Assembly (NCBI GenBank): GCA_964415085.1
Contig: CAYPYI010000006.1
Span: forward strand, 1-49,709
DNA: 49,709 nucleotides
Direction of reading: 5' to 3'
DNA from: CAYPYI01 sp964415085
Lineage (GTDB): Bacteria; Bacillota; Clostridia; Tissierellales; Tissierellaceae
Shown here: one piece after another, positions 1-6,691 of the stretch
How positions within the stretch are numbered: position 1 is the first letter of the stretch
Layout of the letters: each line of letters begins with the position of its first letter
The notes under the pieces: model-generated
What the model was told of the DNA's origin: nothing
Databases searched by the model: none
The model's input: the letters and a program-made list of their open reading frames with translations, nothing else
Made by a program: the position numbers and the translations under genes

Positions 1-513
1 TTCTTACTAATGGATGAACCTACTAATCATTTAGATATAGATTCAAAAGAAATACTAGAAGAGGCATTAAATGAATATACGGGAACCTTACTTGTTATTT
101 CACATGATAGATATTTTTTAAATAAGACTACTAATAGAATTTTAGAACTTACAGAGGATAATGTAATTGAGTACTTAGGTAATTACGATTATTATTTGAG
201 TAAAAAAGAAGAATTATTAAATAAAAATAATCAAGAAGAAGATGAATATAAAACTAAAACCCAAATTCAATATGAAAAGAAAAAAGAACGAGAAAATCTT
301 AAAGAACAAAAAGAAAAACGAAAAGAAATTTCTAAACTAGAAAAATTAATAAGTGAATACGAAGAAAAATTAGAAAGTATTGATGAGCAACTTTATGACC
401 CTGAAGTATATGAAAATCACGAAAAGGTTCTTGATTTAAATCAAACTAGAGAAAATATAGAAGAAAAACTTGAAAAAACATATAACAAATGGATTATACT
501 TACTGATAATTAG
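1..513 (+). CDS. ABC-F family ATPase, C-terminal part (cut by window edge)
   Basis: This is the end of a duplicated-ABC ATPase of the ABC-F type (YdiF/Uup/EttA group), which act on ribosomes rather than in membranes. The reading frame is open from base 1. Visible are the second Walker B with the ABC-F hallmark (LLMDEPTNHLD, residues 2-12), the switch His in VISHDRYFLN and, from about residue 65, a highly charged Lys/Glu helical tail typical of the C-terminal coiled coil. Both Walker A motifs and the linker lie upstream of the window. It faces tsaD tail to tail; in Bacillus subtilis an ABC-F gene (ydiF) also sits next to gcp/tsaD, so the neighbourhood is conserved. Subfamily is uncertain because most of the protein is missing. 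Confidence 0.9.
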   Translation, partial: FLLMDEPTNHLDIDSKEILEEALNEYTGTLLVISHDRYFLNKTTNRILELTEDNVIEYLGNYDYYLSKKEELLNKNNQEEDEYKTKTQIQYEKKKERENLKEQKEKRKEISKLEKLISEYEEKLESIDEQLYDPEVYENHEKVLDLNQTRENIEEKLEKTYNKWIILTDN

Positions 514-532
514 TCCACACACTATCAACAAG

Positions 533-649
533 TTATCCACATCATCCACAACCTTATCCCCACTTATTCACTATGTTTACACTGATTTTACATTTTAACT
601 AACAAAATCCACAGTTTATAGCTGTGGATTTCCTTTGTTCTGTGGATAA
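533..649. promoter_or_regulatory. Cluster of DnaA-box-like 9-mers
   Basis: The 137-bp gap between the ABC-F gene and tsaD holds two perfect DnaA boxes: TTATCCACA at 533-541 and its reverse complement at 641-649. Two one-mismatch copies lie at 542-550 (TCATCCACA) and 554-562 (TTATCCCCA). The region is otherwise non-coding. From memory, the intergenic region by gcp (tsaD) is one of the DnaA-box clusters outside oriC in B. subtilis, so this may be a conserved titration or control site. DnaA binding is inferred from the boxes only. Confidence 0.55.
605..631. terminator. Hairpin between convergent genes
   Basis: AAATCCACAG at 605-614 pairs perfectly with CTGTGGATTT at 622-631 around a 7-nt loop, between the convergent ABC-F and tsaD genes. 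It can serve both strands, though the flanking T-runs are short. The arms themselves resemble DnaA boxes. Confidence 0.55.
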
Positions 650-650
650 C

Positions 651-1652
651 TTACAAACCTAAGTTAGGATCTACTCCTAAGCTTAAACTTGATCTATTAC
701 CAGCTTTGTAATTATAATATGCAGCAGATGCAATCATTGCTGCATTGTCTGTACATAATACAGGTGAAGGATAATATATCTTTACTCCTCTTTTTTTGCC
801 TTCACTTTCCATAAGACTTCTAAGTTCAGAGTTTGCTGCAACACCACCAGCTATTACTACCTTATTACACTTTTTCTCATCTACTAATCTAAAAGTTTTC
901 TCCACTAATACATCAAGGACAGCTTGTTGAAAACTTGCCGCAACATCTTCTTTTATAACTTCTTCACCTTTTTGTTCTTTTTGATTTAAATAATTTAGTA
1001 CAGCTGTTTTTAAGCCACTAAAACTAAAATCATATGAATCTTTTTCTAAAGTGACTCTAGGAAACTCAATAGCTTTTTTATTTCCTATTTTAGCTAACCT
1101 ATCTATCTCAGGTCCTCCCGGATATGGAAGTCCTAATGATCTTGCCACTTTATCGAAAGCTTCTCCTGCAGCATCATCTCTTGTTCTTCCTATTAATTCA
1201 AAATCCACATAGTCTCTTGCATAGATTAGATAACTATGGCCACCTGATACTATAAGTCCAATAAATGGTGGCTCAAGATCTTTGTGTTCTATATAGTTTG
1301 CACATATATGCCCTTGAATATGATTAACTCCTATAAAAGGTTTATTCATACCATATGCTAAAGCCTTAGCTGTTGATAAACCTACTAAAAGTGCACCTAC
1401 TAAACCTGGACCGTATGTTACTCCAACTAAATCTATATCATCAAACGTACATCCAGCAACATCTAAAGATTCCTGAATTATGTTATTTATACTTTCAATA
1501 TGTTTTCTTGAAGCTATCTCTGGTACAACACCTCCAAATTGTTTATGAATATCAATTTGTGAAGATATTATATTAGATAAAACTTCTCTTCCATCCTTAA
1601 TTACAGCACATGATGTTTCATCACATGAAGATTCTATACCTAATGTTATCAC
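651..1652 (-). CDS. tsaD: tRNA N6-adenosine threonylcarbamoyltransferase TsaD (Gcp/YgjD)
   Basis: TsaD transfers threonylcarbamoyl from TC-AMP to A37 of ANN-decoding tRNAs, working with TsaB and TsaE. The 333-residue length is normal. Seen: the N-terminal ASKHA strand GIESSCDETS, the metal-binding pair in NHIQGH (about residues 107-112), SGGHS, DDAAGEAFDKVAR and a C-terminal CTDNAAMIA. The start is a GTG with GGAAGG just upstream, placed inside the end of rimI (12-nt gap), so translation is probably coupled. It is the last gene of tsaE-tsaB-rimI-tsaD, the usual Bacillota order. Confidence 0.97.
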   Translation of the reverse strand: MITLGIESSCDETSCAVIKDGREVLSNIISSQIDIHKQFGGVVPEIASRKHIESINNIIQESLDVAGCTFDDIDLVGVTYGPGLVGALLVGLSTAKALAYGMNKPFIGVNHIQGHICANYIEHKDLEPPFIGLIVSGGHSYLIYARDYVDFELIGRTRDDAAGEAFDKVARSLGLPYPGGPEIDRLAKIGNKKAIEFPRVTLEKDSYDFSFSGLKTAVLNYLNQKEQKGEEVIKEDVAASFQQAVLDVLVEKTFRLVDEKKCNKVVIAGGVAANSELRSLMESEGKKRGVKIYYPSPVLCTDNAAMIASAAYYNYKAGNRSSLSLGVDPNLGL

Positions 1653-1664
1653 TTTTACACCTTC

Positions 1665-2111
1665 CTACTTTTCTCTATTCATAATAATTGCATCTTCATT
1701 ATCATCTTTATAATAATTTTTTCTTTCTCCTGCTATTTTAAATCCGTATTTTTTATATAGATTTTGTGCAATTATATTAGATTTTCGTACTTCAAGGGTT
1801 ATATAGTCAATATTACTCGTATCGCACATATATACTAATCCCGTCATAAGCATATCTCCTACTCCAAACCCTCTTTTATCTTTTTTAACAGCTACATTGG
1901 TTATATGACCTTCGTTTAAAATTAACCATATTCCAGCATAACCGACTATTTCATTTTTATATTCCGCTACCAAATATCTAGCTAAAGCATTTTCTACAAG
2001 TTCCATCTCCATTGCATCTTTTGGCCAAGGTGTGGAGAATGCTTCTTTTTCAATATATAATATTCCATCTAGATCTTCTTTTACGGCTCTTCTTATTATT
2101 ATATCTTCCAT
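1665..2111 (-). CDS. rimI: Ribosomal protein S18-alanine N-acetyltransferase RimI (GNAT)
   Basis: A 148-residue single-domain GNAT acetyltransferase. The acetyl-CoA loop region is seen as VKKDKRGFGVGDML (about residues 77-90, the R/Q-x-x-G-x-G/A type), followed by LEVRKSNIIAQNLYKKYGF, a very RimI-like motif, and a tail with YYKDDNEDAIIMN. RimI acetylates the N-terminal Ala of ribosomal protein S18, but in Bacillota the name rests largely on its position inside the tsa operon, so other substrates are possible. It lies 7 nt after tsaB and 12 nt before tsaD. Confidence 0.9.
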   Translation of the reverse strand: MEDIIIRRAVKEDLDGILYIEKEAFSTPWPKDAMEMELVENALARYLVAEYKNEIVGYAGIWLILNEGHITNVAVKKDKRGFGVGDMLMTGLVYMCDTSNIDYITLEVRKSNIIAQNLYKKYGFKIAGERKNYYKDDNEDAIIMNREK

Positions 2112-2118
2112 GGAGCAC

Positions 2119-2814
2119 CTACTTTTGTCTTTCTCTTAATTCTCTTTGGGCTTGCGTCTCCCTTAAATAGCTTGGTGCAAGTGTAAAGTAATCATCCTTA
2201 TATCCTTTTTTATATTTCATAAGTCCTATTTCTCCTACACTACCAGCTTTGCACACATTTTGATTTAGTCTTGCTATTTGAGCCTTATCTTTTAGTTTTT
2301 CTTTAATTTGATCCTTATAATACTCTGTCCCATCTCCAATTAATGAAATATTATCATATTTTGAAGCTTTATCTAATATATCATCAATATCTAAAACTTG
2401 TGGGCTTAAAACTTCAATTAATTCTTCCTTGTCCCATTTATAAATTGCCGTATATACTCTATTTCTTCTAGCATCTATCATAGGAATTACAATATTACTA
2501 TAGGCCATATTATAAGCCAAAGCTTCAAGCGTTGATACCCCTACTATTGGTTTATCAAATAAATGAGCAAAAGCCTTCATTGTCGCAAGTCCTATTCTAA
2601 GACCTGTAAATGATCCCGGACCAACAGCTACACAATATAAGTCTATATCTTTTATATCCATTTTTAAATTTTTAAATAATTCTTCTATCATTGGCATTAA
2701 ATTCTCTGAATGAGACATATCTTGATTAACTGAATATTCTCCAACTAATTTATTATTCTCAATAACAGCGCATGTAGCCATAAGGGTAGAAGTGTCTAGT
2801 GATAATACTTTCAC
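2119..2814 (-). CDS. tsaB: tRNA threonylcarbamoyladenosine biosynthesis protein TsaB (YeaZ)
   Basis: A 231-residue ASKHA-fold pseudo-enzyme that dimerises with TsaD in the t6A complex. N-terminal LSLDTSTLMATCAV and the dimer-interface GPGSFTGLRIGLATMKAFA (about residues 64-82) are diagnostic, as is VPMIDARR-like IPMIDARRNRVYTA. The start is GTG, preceded by AAAGGAG. The stop TAG of tsaE and this GTG share one base, indicating translational coupling. Tail PSYLRETQAQREL is typical. Confidence 0.95.
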   Translation of the reverse strand: MKVLSLDTSTLMATCAVIENNKLVGEYSVNQDMSHSENLMPMIEELFKNLKMDIKDIDLYCVAVGPGSFTGLRIGLATMKAFAHLFDKPIVGVSTLEALAYNMAYSNIVIPMIDARRNRVYTAIYKWDKEELIEVLSPQVLDIDDILDKASKYDNISLIGDGTEYYKDQIKEKLKDKAQIARLNQNVCKAGSVGEIGLMKYKKGYKDDYFTLAPSYLRETQAQRELRERQK

Positions 2815-3269
2815 TATAAGTTCATCTCCTTTAATAATTCTTCATATCTAGGTTTATAAGCATTTATAGTTATTATTCTTTTTGTAAGTGTTTCATCTTT
2901 TTGTATATATATTTCAATTATTTCATCTGGAAGGATTTCCTTTATCATATCTGCCCATTCAATTATAGAAACTCCATCCGAATAGAAGTAATCTTCAAAT
3001 CCTAATTCATATATTTCATCTATATTTTCTAATCTATAAACATCAAAATGGTAGACATCTAAATCACCTTTATACTCATTTAAAAGTGCAAAAGTTGGGC
3101 TTGTGATATATTCTTTTACTCCAAGTCCTAATCCTATAGATTGGGTTAGAGTAGTTTTCCCAGCACCTAAGTCTCCATCTAAACAAACTATATCTTTTGC
3201 TTTTAATGCTTTTCCTAATTTCACTCCAAAATCTTTCATTTCTTCTAATGAATTTATTATAATTTGCAA
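2814..3269 (-). CDS. tsaE: tRNA threonylcarbamoyladenosine biosynthesis ATPase TsaE (YjeE)
   Basis: The 151-residue ATPase of the t6A machinery, which binds the TsaB-TsaD complex and recycles it. The P-loop GDLGAGKTTLTQ is at about residues 32-43, followed by TSPTFALLNEY, VYHFDVYRL and a C-terminal IIEWAD, all TsaE signatures. The start is read as TTG (3269) because a GGGGGG ribosome binding site sits about 8 nt upstream; no in-frame ATG precedes the P-loop at a better distance. It is the first gene of the four-gene unit, with a promoter in the 110-bp gap upstream. Confidence 0.95.
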   Translation of the reverse strand: MQIIINSLEEMKDFGVKLGKALKAKDIVCLDGDLGAGKTTLTQSIGLGLGVKEYITSPTFALLNEYKGDLDVYHFDVYRLENIDEIYELGFEDYFYSDGVSIIEWADMIKEILPDEIIEIYIQKDETLTKRIITINAYKPRYEELLKEMNL

Positions 3270-3301
3270 ATCACGTCCCCCCTTTATCTATCTAATATAT
3301 G

Positions 3302-3310
3302 ATTATACCA
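3302..3310 (-). promoter_or_regulatory. Extended -10 promoter for tsaE operon
   Basis: On the minus strand TGG-TATAAT (TATAAT at 3302-3307) forms an extended -10 element about 35 nt before the TTG start of tsaE. No convincing -35 hexamer is present at 17 nt. Confidence 0.5.
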
Positions 3311-3332
3311 CATTTAAATATCTTTAAAAACA

Positions 3333-3375
3333 AAATACTCCCCATTTAAGAGATTCTCTTAAATGGGGAGTTTTA
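3333..3375. terminator. Strong bidirectional terminator after ribU
   Basis: A near-perfect 17-bp stem (ACTCCCCATTTAAGAGA at 3337-3353 with its complement ending at 3371) is flanked by A-rich sequence on one side and T-rich on the other. It ends the ribU transcript and insulates the tsaE promoter. Confidence 0.85.
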
Positions 3376-3379
3376 TTTA

Positions 3380-3979
3380 TTACCCTTGTAATAATGGGGA
3401 TATTCTCTTGTATACTAAAAGTGTTACTATTGATGTTATGCTTCCTTTTAATAAATTAAAAGGAATAACTGCAAAAAATATTAGTGATTTATAATCTACT
3501 ACATATTTATTAAGTGCACTTCCCATCTCGATAATCTTATCAAGAGGCATTAGCTTTGAATATAAAGGAAATACTACAAAATAATTACTCATAGTTGCAA
3601 AAACAGTCATTACTAATACTCCTATAACTAATCCTTTTATAGCATTATTAAAATTCTTATTTCTGTGATAAATCTTTCCAGCAGTAAATACAAATACACT
3701 ACCTACTATAAAGTTTGATAATTCTCCTATTCCACCTGTCATGCTTCCTTCAACCATAATATTTAATAGGTTTTTAAGTAATTGAACTAAAATTCCTGCT
3801 ACAGGTCCCATAGCAAATGAGCCTACTAATGATGGTAAATCTGAAATATCAAGTTTTAAAAAAGGTGGTGCAAACCAAGTGCTAATCTTAAAAAAAGTAA
3901 GTACTAATGATATTACTGATAATGATGCAATTCTTACCATATTTCTTGTTGATAGTAAATCTTTCTTTGCCAAATCCAT
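3380..3979 (-). CDS. ribU: Riboflavin ECF transporter S component RibU
   Basis: A 199-residue integral membrane substrate-binding (S) component of an energy-coupling factor transporter that imports riboflavin using shared EcfT-EcfAA' subunits encoded elsewhere. Several hydrophobic helices are visible. The ISDLPSLVGSFAMGPVAGILVQ stretch (split here: ISDLPSLVGSFA / GPVAGILVQLLKN) is characteristic of RibU-like S components. The start is the ATG at 3979, preceded by GGAGGG at 6 nt. The longer frame to 4081 runs through the leader terminator and into the riboswitch, so it is not the protein start. Expression is controlled by the FMN riboswitch directly upstream. Confidence 0.93.
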   Translation of the reverse strand: MDLAKKDLLSTRNMVRIASLSVISLVLTFFKISTWFAPPFLKLDISDLPSLVGSFAMGPVAGILVQLLKNLLNIMVEGSMTGGIGELSNFIVGSVFVFTAGKIYHRNKNFNNAIKGLVIGVLVMTVFATMSNYFVVFPLYSKLMPLDKIIEMGSALNKYVVDYKSLIFFAVIPFNLLKGSITSIVTLLVYKRISPLLQG

Positions 3980-4011
3980 ATTTATCCCTCCATTTTCTTT
4001 TCTCGGAGTAT

Positions 4012-4039
4012 AAAAAAACCCCGAATATTCTTCGGGGTT
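4012..4039 (-). terminator. FMN-riboswitch expression-platform terminator
   Basis: On the minus strand AACCCCGAA-GAATA-TTCGGGGTT (4017-4039) is a perfect 9-bp hairpin followed by seven T residues (4012-4018). It lies between the FMN aptamer and the ribU ribosome binding site, as expected for ligand-induced premature termination. Confidence 0.9.
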
Positions 4040-4075
4040 AATAGACAAATAGTTACAAATTGCCTGTTTATCTTC

Positions 4076-4178
4076 TTTCATCCAGACTTTACTGTCGGCT
4101 CTGGGATTTAACCAGATCTGCTTAATTAAGCTCGCGGGCTTTACCGCCGGTGAGGAATTACACCTCCCCCTGAAGATA
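4076..4178 (-). ncRNA. FMN riboswitch (RFN element) upstream of ribU
   Basis: The minus strand reads, in order, AGGGGGAGGTGTAATTCCTC, ACCGGCGGTAAAGCCCGCGA, a variable AT-rich arm, then CCCAGAGCCGACAGTAAAG and TCTGGATG. These are the conserved blocks of the RFN element, including GCCGACAGTAAAGTCTGGATG, split here only for length. Together with the terminator at 4012-4039 it should turn ribU off when FMN is plentiful. Confidence 0.96.
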
Positions 4179-4203
4179 CATACATTTATTAACTTTCAAC
4201 TTT

Positions 4204-4231
4204 ATTATATACTATGTTTTTATTTTGTCAA
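4204..4231 (-). promoter_or_regulatory. SigA-type promoter for FMN riboswitch-ribU
   Basis: Minus strand TTGACA (4226-4231), a 16-nt spacer, then TATAAT (4204-4209): both hexamers match consensus exactly. Transcription would start about 20 nt before the aptamer. The promoter is immediately downstream of the stop of the preceding amidohydrolase (4240), with no terminator between. Confidence 0.8.
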
Positions 4232-4239
4232 GTAATTAC

Positions 4240-5400
4240 TTATTTAGATTCAAATACAATATTACCATCTATAATTGTGTATTCTACTACACTTGTTAAG
4301 TCTGTTAAAGGATGACCTTTTGATATTACAATATCTGCATCTTTTCCTTCTTCTAAACTACCCACTCTATCGTCTATACCAATTATTTTAGCAGGATTAA
4401 TTGTTATAGCCTTAAATGCAGTTTCCTCATCTAATCCAGCTCTCATAGCAAGTCCTGCACACATTGGTAGGGCAAATAGTGGTATAACTGGAGAATCAGT
4501 TGTTAAAGCAATAAATATTCCTGCATCATTTAACACCTTAGCTGTTTTAAAACTTTTTTCCTTAATTTCAACTTTGCCCCTATGACCAAAACTTGGTCCC
4601 ACTATTGCAAATCTTTCTTCTTTCTTTAATTCATCAGCTATTAAATGCCCTTCTGTACAATGATCTAGGGTCATATCTAAATCAAACTCTTTTGCGATTC
4701 TTAAAGCAGTAAAAATATCATCTGTTCTATGAGCATGAACTTTAATTGGCATTTCTTTTTTTAGTACTGGAATTAAAGATTCTAATTTCATATCAAAGCT
4801 TGGCATTTTTGTTATATCACCATTAGCAGCCTCTTTTTTAGCTAAGTACTCTTCAGCTTTAAATAATGTATCTCTTAATATTCCTGCTACACCCATTCTT
4901 GTTGCTGGTGCTTTATTTTTTGATCCATAAAATCTTTTAGGATTTTCTCCAAATGCAACCTTCATAGCAACATTTTCTTTAATAATCATATTATCTACTC
5001 TATCTCCATAAAGCTTAATAGCAGAACATAATCCACCTATTACATTTGCACTTCCTGGACATGGTACTGCTGTTGTTACTCCCGCTTGATAAGCTTCTTT
5101 TAAAGTTAAATCCATTGGATTTAAACCATCTATTGCTCTTACATGTGGAGTTATAGGGTCTACCGCTTCATTATGATCATTTCCTTCTGCACCGATTCCA
5201 TTTTCTGAAAGACCTATATGAGAATGTGCATCTATAAAGCCTGGTGTTACAAATCTATCAGTAGCATCAATTGTTTTTGCACCTTCTGATGATAAGTTTT
5301 TTCCTATTTTTTCTATTTTACCATTATTTATAAGTATATCGTATCCTTCTAAAATACCATTTGTCATTGTATATAAGTTACCATTTTTAATATGAATCAT
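4240..5400 (-). CDS. Amidohydrolase (COG1228-like), copy 1 of tandem pair
   Basis: A 386-residue metal-dependent hydrolase of the amidohydrolase superfamily, cytosolic. Seen: the N-terminal small beta domain, metal motif GFIDAHSHIG (HxH, about residues 54-63), a middle KVHAHRTDD, DHCTEGH, and a late ALTTDSPVIP whose Asp is the usual catalytic/metal ligand. The C-terminal INPAKIIGIDDRVGSLEEGKDADIV is split across the imidazolonepropionase-like signature. The substrate is unknown; imidazolonepropionase-like or dipeptidase-like activity fits the family. It lies 11 nt after a close paralogue and shares its operon; its start ATG has GGGGGAG upstream. Confidence 0.85.
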   Translation of the reverse strand: MIHIKNGNLYTMTNGILEGYDILINNGKIEKIGKNLSSEGAKTIDATDRFVTPGFIDAHSHIGLSENGIGAEGNDHNEAVDPITPHVRAIDGLNPMDLTLKEAYQAGVTTAVPCPGSANVIGGLCSAIKLYGDRVDNMIIKENVAMKVAFGENPKRFYGSKNKAPATRMGVAGILRDTLFKAEEYLAKKEAANGDITKMPSFDMKLESLIPVLKKEMPIKVHAHRTDDIFTALRIAKEFDLDMTLDHCTEGHLIADELKKEERFAIVGPSFGHRGKVEIKEKSFKTAKVLNDAGIFIALTTDSPVIPLFALPMCAGLAMRAGLDEETAFKAITINPAKIIGIDDRVGSLEEGKDADIVISKGHPLTDLTSVVEYTIIDGNIVFESK

Positions 5401-5411
5401 AATTCTCCCCC

Positions 5412-6578
5412 TTAATTTAGTTTATAAACTACTTCTCCATTAATCATTGTAAGTAAAGTATTAAAATCTACATCTTTTATAGGATTTTTGTCATATATAA
5501 CAATATCTGCATCTTTTCCTTCTTTTATGCTACCAACCCTATCACTTATACCTGTTATAATAGCAGGGTTAATTGTTATAGCTTTTAATGCTTCCATCTC
5601 AGATAAGCCTTCTTTATATGCAAGACCTGCACATAAACTTAAATGCTTAAGTGGAATAACTGGAGCGTCTGTCGTTATTGCAATTAATAATCCAGCTTCA
5701 TTTAATGCTTTTGGTGTTTCAAAAGACTGATTTTGAAGTTCAAATTTACTCCTATTTGTCATTGTTGGCCCTATTATAGCTGGTTTGTTTTCTTTTTTCA
5801 ATTCATCAACTATTAAATGACCTTCTGTACAATGATCAAGTGTAATATCTAAATCAAACTCTTTTGCAACTCTTAAGGCTGAAAATATATCATCAGCTCT
5901 ATGAGCATGAGCTTTTATAGGTATTTCTTTATTTATAACAGGAATTAGTGCTTCAAGCTTAATATCTTTTTTAGGCATTTTAGTTAAATCTCCATCTGCC
6001 GCTTCTTTTCTCTTCATATAATCTATAGTTTTTAATAACATTTCTCTTAGCATAGCTACACTTCCCATTCTTGTTACTGGGGATGTATTTTGTGCTGAAT
6101 AAAATCTTTTAGGATTTTCTCCAAATGCAACTTTCATAGCAATTGGATCTTTTAAAATCATATCATCTATTCTTTTACCATATGTTTTAACTGCAGCAAA
6201 CATACCACCTATAACATTTGCACTACCAGGTCCTGTAACTGCAGTTGTAACGCCGTTGCTATAAGACTCAAAGAATGCCTCATCCATAGGGTTTATAGCA
6301 TCTATAGCTCTTAAGTGCGGTGTTACAGGGTCAACTCCTTCATTACCATCGCTACCTTCTTGTCCAATCCCTTCTTCCCACATTCCTAAGTGGCAATGTG
6401 CATCAATAAATCCAGGTAAAACTAAGTTTCCTTGAGCATCTATAACTTCTGCATCTTTAGGCAAGTCTATATTTTTTCCGACTTTAATAATCTTACCACC
6501 ATCAATTAATATACTACCTTTTTCTATTATTTCTTCATTCTCCATAGTATAAATTAAACCATTAACTATAGCCTTCAT
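5412..6578 (-). CDS. Amidohydrolase (COG1228-like), copy 2 of tandem pair
   Basis: A 388-residue paralogue of the downstream gene with the same landmarks: GFIDAHCHLG, GVTTAVTGPGSANVIGG, KAHAHRADD, DHCTEGH and AITTDAPVIP. The HxH region reads HCH here against HSH in copy 1, and SP/AP differ after the last Asp. The start is taken at the ATG at 6578 because AAGGAGTGG sits 3 nt before it; an upstream in-frame ATG (6596) has no ribosome binding site. The pair looks like a local duplication that has diverged, perhaps in substrate. Precise function is not recognised. Confidence 0.85.
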   Translation of the reverse strand: MKAIVNGLIYTMENEEIIEKGSILIDGGKIIKVGKNIDLPKDAEVIDAQGNLVLPGFIDAHCHLGMWEEGIGQEGSDGNEGVDPVTPHLRAIDAINPMDEAFFESYSNGVTTAVTGPGSANVIGGMFAAVKTYGKRIDDMILKDPIAMKVAFGENPKRFYSAQNTSPVTRMGSVAMLREMLLKTIDYMKRKEAADGDLTKMPKKDIKLEALIPVINKEIPIKAHAHRADDIFSALRVAKEFDLDITLDHCTEGHLIVDELKKENKPAIIGPTMTNRSKFELQNQSFETPKALNEAGLLIAITTDAPVIPLKHLSLCAGLAYKEGLSEMEALKAITINPAIITGISDRVGSIKEGKDADIVIYDKNPIKDVDFNTLLTMINGEVVYKLN

Positions 6579-6650
6579 AAACCCACTCCTTTTCATTAAA
6601 AGTAAACTTATTACATATATAATTTTATCACACTATTAATTGTTTTGTTT

Positions 6651-6689
6651 AAAAAAAGCTAAATTAAGTTTCAACTTAATTTAGCTTTT
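6651..6689 (-). terminator. Terminator after tex
   Basis: A 16-bp perfect stem (AAAGCTAAATTAAGTT at 6655-6670 with its complement to 6688) is followed on the minus strand by a run of seven T residues, directly after the tex stop codon. Confidence 0.85.
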
Positions 6690-6691
6690 GA

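Noticed and set aside
3980..4081. N-terminal extension of RibU up to ATG 4081
   Set aside because: The extension covers the riboswitch terminator, and GGAGGG fits the ATG at 3979.
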